Of a stretch of DNA of 64,000 bases, positions 20,701 through 31,199 are shown piece by piece. How positions within the stretch are numbered: position 1 is the first letter of the stretch; each line of letters starts with the position of its first letter. The notes beneath the pieces were generated by a model. That model did not search any database. It was given only the letters and a program-made list of their open reading frames with translations, and was not told where the DNA came from. The translations under genes were made by a program, and so were the position numbers. The stretch comes from Dipteris shenzhenensis (Eukaryota > Polypodiophyta > Polypodiopsida > Gleicheniales): assembly GCA_047967505.1 (NCBI GenBank), contig CM106541.1. One strand, given 5' to 3'.

Positions 20701-21954
20701 TCCATACGGTTCTTGATATCACTAGCAACACTCAGTAAATGGAATGTGTATCAGCTAGATGTCAAGAATGGATTTCTCAATGGTTATCTAGATGAGGAAG
20801 TCTACATGCAACAACCAGCTGGTTATGTTGAACCAGGAAAGGAGAACAAGGTTTGCCATCTCAAGAGAAGTCTCTATGGCTTAAAGCAAGCACCCAGAAG
20901 TTAGTACAGCCGAATTGACAAGTATTTTGCTGATCTGGGATACATGAAGTCCAATGCAGATCATACTCTCTACTACAAAGTTCAAGGGGAAGATATTACT
21001 ATTGCACTTTTGTACGTAGATGATCTGATTGTGACAGGAAGCAATGATAGCTTCATCAGAAAACTAAAACAAGACTTATCTGCAGAGTTCGACATGAAAG
21101 ATCTTGGACTTATGCACTATTGTCTTGGAATTGAGTTCTGGAGAGATTCAGATAGCACATTCATGAGTCAGCTCAAATATGTTGACAGTCTCCTGAAGAA
21201 GTTTCATATGGTAGATTGCAAGATTGCAGCCACTCCCATGGAACAGAGTTTGAAACTTACTAAAGATTCAGAAAAGCCTACAATCAATGACAGATACTAC
21301 AGGCAACTCATTGGATCTCTTATATATCTGACAATCACACGGCCAGATTAGTTTATGGCAAATCCAAAACAGTCTCACTGGAATGCAGCCAAAAGAGTCT
21401 TGAGATACATCAGAGGTACAAGACAATTTGGGATAGAATACAGAGGAAGTCATCCACGGTTGCATGGATACTGTGACAGTGACTATGCTGGAGATCATGA
21501 GACCAGGAGATCGACACAGGGATATGCATTTTTCCTTGGTCAAGGTGCTATATCATGGTTGTCAAACAAACAGCCAACTGTGTCTTTGTCTTTGACTGAA
21601 GCAGAATATAGAGCACTCACTACAGGTGCATGTGAGGCTATATGGCTCAAAAGACTATTGTCAGAAACAGATTACTTTGATGAGTCAAAGTCAACAACAA
21701 TATACTATGATAATCAATCGGCTCAAGCATTGGCGAAAAATCCAGTATATCACTCCAGAACAAAGCACATTGATGTCAGAGAGCACTTCATTAGAGAAAG
21801 AGTGTTACTTGGTGACATCACACTGCAGCATTATGATAGCAAAGAAAATGTTGCAGACATCTTTACCAAACCACTCAGTAAAGAGCTATTCGAGAAACAC
21901 CGACTAGCTCTTGGTTTGATGCAGAGGAAGGACAGTCCCATTAAAGGGGTGTGA
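17727..21954 (+). pseudogene. Copia gag-pol polyprotein (nearly intact)
   Basis: The ATG at 17727 starts MSTSNLNLKASAKLDNSNYG, a typical copia gag start. In order: gag (to about 18640); CX2CX4HX4C zinc knuckle CNYCHKFGHYERDC (18651-18692); protease WYIDSGASSHMT (18924-18959); GAG-pre-integrase block KWHKRYGHVNFKYL…CEACCFGKQKR (19336-19470); integrase core with HTDVW, DDYSRY, SDRGGEY and ERKNGTL (about 19525-19850); RT NKWVYKVK…KARLVAKGFAQ (20566 on) and YVDD at 21013-21024; RNase H GYCDSDYAGD…TEAEYRA (21466-21615) and DNQSA, ending with DIFTKPL and TGA. Defects: TAG at 18174, 20902 and 21349, and a frameshift near 20680 just before the conserved AKMDSIRF block. All reading-frame stops are TAG. 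At 21349 some residues between TRPD and FMANP also appear missing. Confidence 0.93.
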
Positions 21955-22033
21955 TGGAATGTAATGCTCAATCCTTCTTCGATTCCCCAGAATCATCATC
22001 TTGAGGGAAGGCCTACTTCATGATGTTGATCTT

Positions 22034-22042
22034 GAGGGAAGG
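22034..22042 (+). promoter_or_regulatory. Polypurine tract of the complete copia
   Basis: GAGGGAAGG lies directly before the 3' LTR. The same motif (TTGAGGGAAGG) also occurs about 30 bases upstream. Confidence 0.8.
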
Positions 22043-22299
22043 TGTTGAGAGTTCACGCTCAACATCATGTGATCATGTGTGCATAGCACCATCACGTGAT
22101 CATATGTGCATAGCACTAACCTTATAGAGTGCTATAAAGGAAAGGGTTAGATCCCCTAACCCTAACCCTAAAAGGGTTTGTATATATTCTATTTTTTCAA
22201 CTAATTCTAGTGTACAGTTAGTCATTTGTGGTGTGCTCTCTAGCTGTGCCCTCTCTCCTCATCTCCACTCTTCTCCTCTCCCCTCTTCATATTTTGTCA
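22043..22299 (+). repeat. 3' LTR of the complete copia
   Basis: 257 bases, differing from the 5' LTR by three substitutions (one next to the TATA box, one in GTGATCT/GTGCTCT, one near the end). It is followed by the AACAA target duplication. Confidence 0.95.
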
Positions 22300-22304
22300 A
22301 ACAA
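22300..22304. repeat. Target-site duplication, right copy (complete copia)
   Basis: AACAA, as at 15075-15079. Confidence 0.85.
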
Positions 22305-23126
22305 GGGGTTAATTATAACATCATCACAGGACAGCTGGAACATACACAAAACCTATATATGATCGAAGCGGCAATCCGATTGGAGTTCGCTGACTCCTTG
22401 GACAATGCAGTTCGACTGGTATCCGCCACGCCTCCAACTAGGATAAGCGTAGTCCGACTGGCATCTGACAACACAACCAACTCAGTTGAATATATCTAAC
22501 TCGCATCTACTAGTGCTCTGCCACAATCTATCTAATCAAAGTCCATTTGTCCACCGTAAGGCAGTGTGAAATGTCTGATAGACACATATGAGGTTTGACT
22601 CACGTCCACCCCTCTTTTGACTAAAGGTGCGCACACTGCCAAACATCCGCCGACTCTAGTAAGTCAACCATCTGCACCCCCGACTATCACCTATTCATTA
22701 TCCACTGCCAAGGGAATTTTGTTTCATCCGATGCAAAATTTGCAAGATTCATCGTACTCTTGCCTCAGAATGCGAGCATACGCACTCACTGCCCACACTA
22801 TGTGGATAATTCCCCACTTTCATGCGAAGCTCCAGCATCGGCACGGACAATCATGGAAATTACACATGCCATCAACCTAATCCTCACAAGGACTCTCATA
22901 ATCTAACGGTGGGAGCTTGATGCAGCTCTCCCCCAATCATCGACTCTGACTGCCAGTAAACAACAAGCAAGCTCCATAAAAATCAACCAGAAAACGCCAG
23001 TTCTTGCCACACGAACTGGTACATATGGCACCAAAATGTAAGTCCCACCCCTCAACCCCGATCTCTTCTTAGCCTCAACAACCATCCCTTGACCTCCTCA
23101 TCTCTATCACCCTCCTCAACTTAGAC
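22305..23126 (+). other. Continuation of the gypsy 3' region
   Basis: This was contiguous with 15074 before the copia inserted. It shows repeated short motifs such as CCGACT/TCCGACTGG but no recognised protein domain and no clear LTR boundary. Confidence 0.45.
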
Positions 23127-24720
23127 ATGGCTCCCAGGAAGAAGCCAATGACCCCTACACGAAAGAGCCCATGCTAGAGCCCTACTGTAGAGAAAACTAT
23201 CACGGCGAAAGTGAACGAAGAGACAAAGAGCGACTATGAAACACCAAAGCTAGCAATGAAGAAGCAAATAATTACAGGTATCTTCCCCGAATTCAAAGTA
23301 TACATGTAGAAGAACCAAAAGTGCTTGAAGAAGATCGGCTTGCTACAATATGCGACACTGCCCTGGGCGGCTTGGAAATCCTCACTTGATGCTCTCAAAT
23401 AGTATGAGTATTTCCAAAAAATGGGAGGTAAGTTGACAGATACCTTGATGGTTACCCCCAAAGTCATTGGCTGAAGTTTTTCAATTACCGTTTGATAAGG
23501 GAGGAGGTAACATATCAAAAGGATATTGATCAAGAGATGCAATAAGAGTTTGGTCTACCTGAAACGGCCAAAAAGTATTTTGTTGTCAGTTATGTGCAAG
23601 ACAGCCGAAGAAGGTAGTAGTTAATCTGGTATTTGGAAAGAATGCAATTGTTGGTCAAAACCAATACCATGAGCTGCAACTCATATGCCTTGCTCAGAGC
23701 AGCCAAAAAGGGGACTAGAATCAGTTGGGCTCATATCCTGCATTCAAGGGTCATGAGGGAAATAGTGAAAAAGGACTTAATGTCAACAAATGCACACTCG
23801 AAGATTTCGCCCATCATCACCGCTCTATTCGAATTTGCAGCACAGAGTTCGACAAAGAAGCCTCATGTGAGTACATCCAATATAGGGAGCAAAGGACAAA
23901 AATTGTGGCATAGCCCAGATACAAAGCAAGAGAGCAAGCATAGCCCAGATCCAGTAAAAGATGCCTTGGTACAAGATTTGGAGGCAGCCAACTATTCACA
24001 TGAAGAGAGCATGCAAGCGGTGTATGGGACATCGTTCGCAGAATCATTATGGGATACTCCCATTGCCAAAGAAGTAGAGATCCCAAGAAAATCACCAAAG
24101 CCAGCAACAAGGAAGATTAAGCTAAATCCAAGAGCAAACACAATTAGCGAAATAGACATGGGTGCAGTCTGAAGATGACCTCTCGAGAATCCTACTCAAT
24201 TCTCCTCCACCTTACTTTTCTTTCAGAGACCCTGATATTAGATGCACTAGCAAAGAGAACACATGAGGAGGTGTCAACAATGGAGGTAGACCATGCCTTA
24301 ATCACATTGAAAGACTACTATGACCAGTAAAGAAAAAAGAACCGGGAATTGCAAAAGCAAGTACAGGAGTTATAGAGAGAAAAAGAGGCAGCAAAGAGTT
24401 TACTTCTCAAATAGATAGAACTTGAGCAAGAGCTACTGGCTAATGCACATGCAGAGGTTGCCGAGATGGCTAAAGAGTACAACAGCTCCAAGGAATAGCA
24501 AAATAGATACATAGCAAAATAGAGGGGGTAGGTCAAAGTACAACAAGAATGCATGCCCATTATCAAAGCATGGCTATAAGAAATGAAGGATGAGTTTTTT
24601 ATTTAACTTGACAAAATGGGCACTAATCAGAGAGAATTACAGATTGAGAATACACTCCTAAAAGACCGCATTTGTGCACTTGAAAATATTGAAGTACAAC
24701 TCAGGGAAATGGCAACATAA
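23127..24720 (+). pseudogene. Degenerate ORF downstream of gypsy pol, function unknown
   Basis: From ATG at 23127 (MAPRKKPMTPTRKSP) the plus strand reads as a once-coding sequence with many stops and a few frame changes. One part is open at 23633-24172 (179 codons), containing MSCNSYALLRAAKKGTRISW. The last part (24320-24720) is strongly helical and charged (NRELQKQVQEL, IELEQELLANAHAEVAEMAK, ELQIENTLLKDRICALE) and looks like a coiled coil. A basic start, a globular middle and a C-terminal coiled coil downstream of pol recall the extra 3' ORFs of some plant gypsy elements or the 'plant transposon protein' families. I cannot assign it. Several stops are TAG. Confidence 0.45.
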
Positions 24721-24727
24721 GTAGACG

Positions 24728-25555
24728 GTGTCACCCCTCGTTCACTCCTAGTTCATCCCATGTTCACCCCAAGTTCACTCCTTGTTCCCCTCTCTGTCAC
24801 CCTTCTGTCACACTTGTTCACATGTATGTCATCCCTCTATCACCCCATAGTCACCCCTTGGTCACCCCTTGTTCACCCCATGTCCACCCGTAGGTCACCC
24901 CTTGTTCACACCTACGTCACCTCTATGTCACCCCTTGTTCACCCCTAGGTCACCCCCTTGTTCACACCTAAATTACCTCTATGTCACCCCCTAGGTCATC
25001 CCTTCTTCCCACCGAGGTCACTCCTTGTTCACTCAAGTTCACCTCTTTGTCACCCCTTGTTCACACCTATGTCACCCCTCTATCACCCTCTATCACCCCT
25101 TGTTCACTCCATGTTCACCCCTTGTTCACCCTATGTTCACCCCTTTATCACCCATGTTCATCCCTATGTCACCCCATGTTCACCCCATGTTCACCCCAAG
25201 TTCACTCGTCGTTCACCCATATGTCACCCCTTGTTCACACCTATGTCACCCCTAGGTCAGCCCATGTTCACCCCTATGTCACCGTTTATTCACCCCTTCT
25301 TCACACCTTGTTCACCTCTAGGTCACACCTATGTCACTCCTTGTTCACCCCTTGGTCACCCTCTGTCACCCCTAGGTCACCCCGTGTTCACCCCTTGTTC
25401 ACTCCTTGTTCACACCTTGTTCACTCCTTGTTCACACCTTGTTCACCCCTCTGTCACACCTTGTTCACTCCTTTATCACCCATATGCACCCCTTGTTCAC
25501 AACTTGTTCACCCCTCTATCACACCTTGTTCACACCTCTGTCACCACCCATAGTG
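24728..25555 (+). repeat. Minisatellite of GTTCACCCC/GTCACCCC units
   Basis: More than 60 short units of about 11-14 bases (GTTCACCCCTT, GTCACCCCTA and variants) run without interruption for about 820 bases. Open frames across it encode repetitive Ser/Pro/Leu/His protein in all three frames because the units vary; these are not genes. Confidence 0.93.
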
Positions 25556-25655
25556 AAGAAGGGGTGAACATGGGCTGAACAAGGGTTGAACTAGGAGTGA
25601 ATAAAGGGTGACAGAGGTGTGCACAAGGGTGACAGAGAGGTGAAAAGGTAGTAAG
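25556..25655 (-). repeat. Inverted segment of the same minisatellite
   Basis: From about 25556 the units appear as their complement (GGGGTGAACA, AAGGGTGACAGAGG), so the array switches strand. The two arms could fold into a long imperfect hairpin. Confidence 0.85.
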
Positions 25656-25879
25656 AAGAGAGGTGTTCCAAATCTCCATGAGGAATTAAGGGAAATGGTT
25701 ACACCCAGCCACTTGGTGTCCACAGCCATTTCTATTTCCATCTAGCCAGGGAAGGAGGAAAAAGCTTGAGTGACAGTTTATTAATCTCCCACCAAAAAAA
25801 GTACAACCTGGGAAGGAATAGGAAAAATAAAACAATTCTTTTTTGAAATAAATAAAATCGAAATAAAACGTATGGATCA
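25656..25879. other. Spacer between minisatellite and Helitron relic
   Basis: Mixed, partly A-rich sequence. Nothing recognised. Confidence 0.45.
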
Positions 25880-27060
25880 TGGATCCATAGAGAAAGTCTC
25901 AATGAGGATGATATTTCTTTACTCGTGAGCCATTCATTGTGGGTGCTGGTCCCTTCTTGCCCTCTAAGGTGGCCAATTAAACCTCTCCACTAGGAATAAT
26001 CCTTGTGATAAAGAAAGGCACTATCTAGCCACTGACAAATTTGGGCAGATGGGTTTAGTTGTGCAAGCGAATTTAGCAACGGCTACCACAGCTTCTTTGT
26101 TGCTGACAGTGTGATGAAGAAGCATGGAGGTCCTAGTTGTCGCAACATTGCGAAAATGTTTTTCTTGGGTTGATACTTGTAGTCAATGGAAGTCCTCAAG
26201 TGTGTAAAATCTCGAAATCCTATGTTTGATTGCAGAAGATTTTCAATGTTTGTATCCAAGAGTGCATCCTTTACTTGGAGAGTGGTGCCCTTTGTCTATG
26301 CTTTACGCATGCGGACGTAAGAAGATGAAAGCACCTGGCACATGAGGATTTTCATTGTTTTGAAAAGAGATTATCTATACATAGTGCGAATCGACGATTG
26401 ACATTTGTTAGTTCCCAACAAGCTATGTCTTGGTACGAAATATGCTCGGGGATGTCGTAGTTATGCTGATCGCCATAGAATAGTTTGGGGTATGCCAGTT
26501 CCTTGGAAAATATTTAAAGGAGAGAATCCTTCTGAAGGAGCAACAATGATAGTTTGACCTTCAAAGTCTACGACTTGTTACCTTGTATATATTCCATGAA
26601 CCAAAGTATTGGTTGCAAGATCCTCTTCTTCTGTTTCATTGAGCATGAATACATCGGTGTGCGAACTCCTTTCATCTTCTTGAATGTTTTTTATGTGTCT
26701 CTCCCAAAGAGGATTAACTTTCACATTGTTTTGTTGGTACAGAGAAGTCCCAGAGAAGTTTGCAACAGTTCAGTCAATGCGAGCATAGTTAAAGTTGTTC
26801 GCACGACACCACTCATGTAACTATGTTTATATAAAAGTTTGCACTTGATTGCTAATCCAACTATGTCATTTTGCCCCATGAACCTTGGCAAAAAATGTTG
26901 CGCTCTATCAACATCAGCAAACACATTTATAACACTTCCATGTAATCCATATTGTCCTTCATACGAAAGTACTCGAATCTGTGCGAATGGAATTCGAATG
27001 GAGATCAAACAAGCCTCTATCTCATTTAAGTTGCTTGTGCATATTTTCTTTGCAGCCATT
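25880..27060 (-). pseudogene. Helitron Rep/helicase protein, N-terminal fragment (broken)
   Basis: On the minus strand, 27059-26721 encodes NLNEIEACLISIRIPFAQI…GQYGLHGSVINVFADV, matching the domain found before the Rep region in plant Helitron proteins (DUF6570-like). Further on the same strand reads DIPEHISYQDIACWELTN near 26400-26460 and NIFAMLRQLGPPCFFITLSA near 26110-26170, the well-known Helitron 'FAMIRQLG…TFF.TLSA' block. Several stops and frame changes occur. The two-His catalytic motif region and the PIF1 helicase are not present; the fragment ends near 25880. Helitrons move by rolling-circle replication, and this piece is inactive. Confidence 0.75.
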
Positions 27061-27480
27061 CAAAGGTTTTTTTTTGCTTAGCAAAGGCGATTTCCCTTTC
27101 TTTATATTCTTTAAGCAAAGAGAACATAGGAAGTATTTCTCTGCAATTCTTGTTGATATATTGATTCCATTTGTTTGCAACAATATTGCCATATGTTCTT
27201 TGATATTGTAAGTTTCGTACATTGTCTATTGTAAGCAAGGATTCAATGGATATTGGGTAGAAGATTGTCCATGGAGTGGTAGAAATTCTAAAATTGGAAA
27301 CAATGTTATGGGACAAAGTAGGTAACAATTGTTCATAAGTTAGAGTTGGGAGGAATTGTGAAAGGCAAATGAGAACATCTATGTTGACAGGATGTTGAAA
27401 ATCAAAAGTGGTGTGGGGGCAGGCCGGAAAGAAAACACGGAATGACAAGAAAACACCCAATGAGAATGATAACGTAGTCA
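27061..27480 (-). other. Probable further Helitron-associated sequence upstream of PRD3
   Basis: An open minus-strand frame (27481-27026) is rich in Leu and Ile, with a polar end (FSLLKEYKEREIAFAKQKK). It may be the start of the Helitron protein in another frame or unrelated. It ends about 280 bases before the PRD3 start codon. Confidence 0.35.
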
Positions 27481-27756
27481 AATTTTGTCCATGGGACGGG
27501 GCTGAGGGTGCAAGCAGAAACGTCCTCTGGTATTTCTTTTCTGGTGGGGAAGCCTCGCGGGGGCGGGAGACGGGGGGTAGAAAGGTTTTCTCGGAGCCCG
27601 TTCCCTCTTAACCTTGCTTCAATCCTTATTCATCGTCCTCCTTGCATCTCACAAACTTGCAACCCATTAGCATCTGTGCAGACAAAGCTATGGATCTACC
27701 AGCACCATATCAGACCTTCATCGCTCTCTGATTCCATCTTCATCGCAGCTTCCACC

Positions 27757-30471
27757 ATGAACAAGCTCACCATCAACAAGCCTTCCCCTGCTGATCTCTC
27801 TTCCCTCTCCATCTTCCCTCCCTCCCGCTACCACAGGTCCGTCTCTCCTCACGATTTTCTTCCCCTTTTACGCATTTCCTGCCGCCTTTCGACCTTTCGT
27901 TCTCTCTTCCTTTCCGTCCCTGCCAATCGATAACGCTTTCGCACTCCTTTGTAGATCGCCCCCTCCGCGATCAGTGAATCCCCCGAGATACATTTCTCAA
28001 CACAGATCCAGACTTCCCGACCCTAATCGACAGTCGCAACCCCTGCAATCGCTTCTCTATTCCAGCTCGCAGAGTCAGCAATCTTTCTCCCAAGGAGCCT
28101 CACTCTCTCAGAACACTCAGCAGTTCTCGCAAGTCTCGCAAGACGATCCCGCCCTTGCGTTTGAGGAAGTTAGTGAATCTGTCTTGCCTTTTTACATGCA
28201 GCTTCTTGATCTTCGTTCTCGGCTGCCTTTAAAGCTTCATTTCCTTTTGACTGAAAATTTGTAAGCTCGACTCGTTGCAGTGGAGGTGCAACAGAGAAGC
28301 GGCAAACCGAAGGCCTTCGGCTCCTATTCCTCTTCGTTCTTCCCAGAATCGCCAAGAGGACGGGTCAAAACTAACGCTAGCTACAAGAAGCAACCTACTT
28401 CAAAGGATAAGCAGCACTAATTCTTTGCCGGAAATGAATTGTAAGTGCAATGGCTACTTCTCGATATGAACGTAATCAATATTGTTGCGTTCCTCCTATT
28501 GATTCTAATGTTTCTATATGGTGCAGGCCAGATATCCGACGAGCTTGAGAAAAGGCTGGAATCTCTGGACGAAGGTCTCGGCAAAATTATCACAGTTTTA
28601 AATTCTGTTCAGGGCGACTTGCAAAAATTGTTCATCGCTGTCCAAAATGCATCAATGGAATGTACATTTCATCCCTGAATCTTTCATGTGCATCAATATA
28701 TACAAACACTGCGCTGATAATTAAGATAAAGAAATGTCAATCTCCGTAGGTCCGATTAAGTATTTGTAACTCTAGCTTTTAAGGAAACGTGCCTTGCTTG
28801 TTGACACGAAACAGCTGAAGAGATCAAGCAGAAAGTGATGCTTCAAGAGAGCTCCCTACAGTTGCTGGTGAGTCAATGCAGCGGGCGTTTGCTGCTAAGT
28901 TTAAAGTATTTGTTTCATTTAACACACGCCCCATTCGGGCTGGTTTTTTGCCTTGTGAACGTACTAGATCAAGGAAGAAGAGAAGACCAAAACAACGATT
29001 TCCGCAAGTCTAAGGAGGCTTTCGGAAAAGAAAGATGACACGGTGAACCGCTCAAAACTCGAAAATTTGTCAAAAGATCTCCAGATACTGCCGAGCACAC
29101 TGACACGCCATCTTTCAACCATCAAAACGGAATTATGCTCGTTCGTTCGTAATGAATTGCAGGTATTTCCAAGTAGTCAGACGCTTAACGAAATGCCAGC
29201 TTTACGAATCGGCTACCGTACGTATTGTAATTAGTCAATATATCCTGAACAATTTCAGACACTGCGCGAGTGTATCAAACTCCAGCAAGAGGGCTGGTCG
29301 ACAGCGGAAAAGCTGCATCATGCTGTCGACTTCGCTCAGACTAGCTCGGTACAGGAGGTTTAGTCGCGATCTTACATTCCTTTGCCTCAGTATGTTTAGT
29401 GTTGCGCCACCTTGTTAATGGGACGACTGCCTTCCCTATCGTGCAGGGGCCCAAACAGAAAAGTAGATTGCCTACCAAAAAGTAAGAAATCCGGACCTTC
29501 GTCACGTGAAACTTTACTGTACCTGATTCGGGCGCCTGATCTCAGACATTTGTAACATTTCATAATAGTAAAGGCGTGATTTGATCAGACGGGAGTTTCG
29601 GAAATTTTGCTTCTACCTTCAGATTAGAAGTTGTAATACTCACAGGTCGAATTGATTGTGACACTCTTGAGATTACAATTGGTACAGAAAAGTCTTACCG
29701 AACCGTGCCTTGGCCAAAAACCAGCAGAGCAAGCGCCGTGCCATCATAAGACATGAAGAAAAATCCAATGTGGTGAAGTTAGAGTGTGTGGAAGAGAGCG
29801 AGCTGCCTCCAAGTACCTTGAAACGAAATGAAAGTTTAGTTACAGGAAAGAAAGCGGCATCAGTTGTGATGCCAAACGTAGATCCTCACGGGACGTCAGA
29901 CGGGGAAGGCTGGATACAAAAGAGGAGCGTCAGAAGGCATCCCAGATCTGAAAGGAAACCTGGTTGGCAAAGAATGTCCAATTGTGATGGGCAAAGAATG
30001 TCAAATTACTTGACACGGTCCGCAGTCGATTGGAACGCAAACACAGAGGTTCGTAGCATAAAAAGCCCTCCTATGCCTAAACTCAACCCAATTTAAGTTC
30101 TGCACAAGAAATGTGTGTCACCTAATATGTAATATGCTTGTGGAACGTAATCTTCCCAGAGAATCAGTGCCTATCAGAACGGAAAATTGGGCATATCTGA
30201 TCCGGAAGAGGATGATTCATTGTTGTGTTTTTCAAGCGGTAAGGCACAGCTTTGAGTTGAACAATTCGAGGCAAATTTCCCAGCTCTTACTTTCAAAAGC
30301 ATATTGACAAGGACTAGTCTCTTATCTGTAGCTGAAGATGGAAACTGCAAGAGAAACAATATGGGGAGCGTCTTGAAAAATATTTTAGAAGAGCCTCTCC
30401 CTGAGGAAGAGGCTCGGGAAATACGCGAAAAGATGCTGAAAGCTAGGAGGAAGAGATACCGCTCCCACTGA
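27757..30471 (+). CDS. PRD3: PAIR1/PRD3 homologue, meiotic double-strand-break formation protein
   Basis: My exon model: 27757-27836, 27955-28168, 28281-28440, 28527-28661, 28815-28867, 28968-29162, 29259-29348, 29447-29481, 29688-30048, 30160-30238, 30332-30471. All introns are GT-AG, every junction keeps phase, and the sum is 1,542 nt (513 aa), close to rice PAIR1 (about 490 aa). Supporting motifs: N-terminus MNKLTINKPSPADLSSLSIFPP; QSQQSFSQGASLSQ then QFSQVSQDDP (a PAIR1 signature); coiled-coil ELEKRLESLDEGLGKIITVL…NSVQGDLQKL; IKQKVMLQESSLQLL; an acidic SDPEEDDSLLCFSS block; and a basic C-terminus EIREKMLKARRKRYRSH. In rice and Arabidopsis this nuclear protein is needed for SPO11-dependent double-strand breaks and homologue pairing in meiosis. 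Weakest points are the ends of exons 2 and 4 (non-consensus donors). No frame-breaking change was seen, and the gene is flanked on both sides by transposon relics. Confidence 0.87.
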
Positions 30472-31199
30472 CAGTGAACAAAATGCTCTTTGCAACGTAG
30501 CGATGTTCAGCAATTACTACATGATTCTTCAATCGAATGAAAGGATGTATATGCTTAGGCGAGATGATTTTCGACTGCAGATAGTTCAGAACCAAAGTAC
30601 AAAGGCTGAGGAGAGTTCTTCACAAAACGATTAGAAGGAAAATGCTCTGTGGACTGACAACGCTGGAAACGGACTATGGACAGAGCATTCTTAGAACCTT
30701 AACTTGCTGTTTGAGCAAGTGCTACTTCGGTTTATCATAAAATTCAGAACTTGCATGCGTGTAATGTTACGTGCATTTGCTCTCCCAATCCAGCAAGTCA
30801 CTAATTCAGATTCAAATCTTATTTAGCCTCCATGAATGAATGGTACAAGGGAAACACAAGTCTTCTTCCATGAATTGATGAGATTTATTTAGTCTCCTTG
30901 TCTGGTATGAATTGTTTGTACAGGAAAAACCAAGTCTTCATTTGTCATGTGTGAATGATTGTACACAGATTTACTTCAGGTTCTGTTGGGCTGACCACCC
31001 CTTTTCTATTAATACAAGTCGGCACAGTTTATTTTATTTTATTATTATTATTTTTTAAAGATGAAGTAGTGATGCCCTATGGGAGCACTCAGTAGACTTA
31101 GGTAAAAGCAGCAATTCATTTATCAAAACATTCGAGAATTGCTCGAATTAATGATACAAGTTAAGCTTCACAATTTTAGTGCCAATCAAGCAAATTGAA
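30472..31199 (+). other. 3' flank of PRD3
   Basis: Probable 3' untranslated region and downstream DNA. Short AT-rich runs near 31028-31057 are present, but no clear single polyadenylation signal could be chosen. Confidence 0.4.

Larger units (their letters stand above)
15080..22299 (+). mobile_element. Complete Ty1/copia retrotransposon, 7,220 bases
   Basis: Matching 257-base LTRs (15080-15336, 22043-22299) differ by 3 substitutions. A primer-binding site follows the 5' LTR and a purine tract precedes the 3' LTR, with 5-base AACAA target duplications at both ends. The interior holds a 2.4-kb leader and a gag-pol in copia order: gag, zinc knuckle, protease, integrase, RT, RNase H. LTR similarity of about 99% indicates a recent insertion, yet gag-pol has three in-frame TAG codons and a frameshift, so this copy could move only with help. 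It sits in the 3' region of the gypsy element. Confidence 0.95.
4885..24720 (+). mobile_element. Decayed Ty3/gypsy retrotransposon with nested insertions
   Basis: Collinear plus-strand relics run gag (4892-6130), protease (7211-7549), reverse transcriptase (9018-9675), integrase C-terminal part (14109-14558), a 3' region (14559-15079, resuming at 22305) and possibly an extra ORF (23127-24720). The gag-pol order protease-RT-integrase is that of Ty3/gypsy. Younger insertions split it: a MULE-like element (7990-9007), reverse copia material (about 9682-14054) and a complete copia (15080-22299). The reading frame joins cleanly across the MULE-like and complete copia insertions once they and one target duplication are ignored. 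No gypsy LTR was found in the window, so the ends are uncertain. Stops and frameshifts are frequent and the element is inactive. Confidence 0.75.

Noticed and set aside
24760-25578. Long repetitive Ser/Pro/His open frames as a structural protein gene
   Set aside because: All three frames stay open because of the minisatellite; no start context, splice sites or conserved frame.
27026-27481. Independent minus-strand host gene upstream of PRD3
   Set aside because: No recognisable domain; position and strand fit better with the adjoining Helitron relic, so it is kept only as low-confidence sequence.
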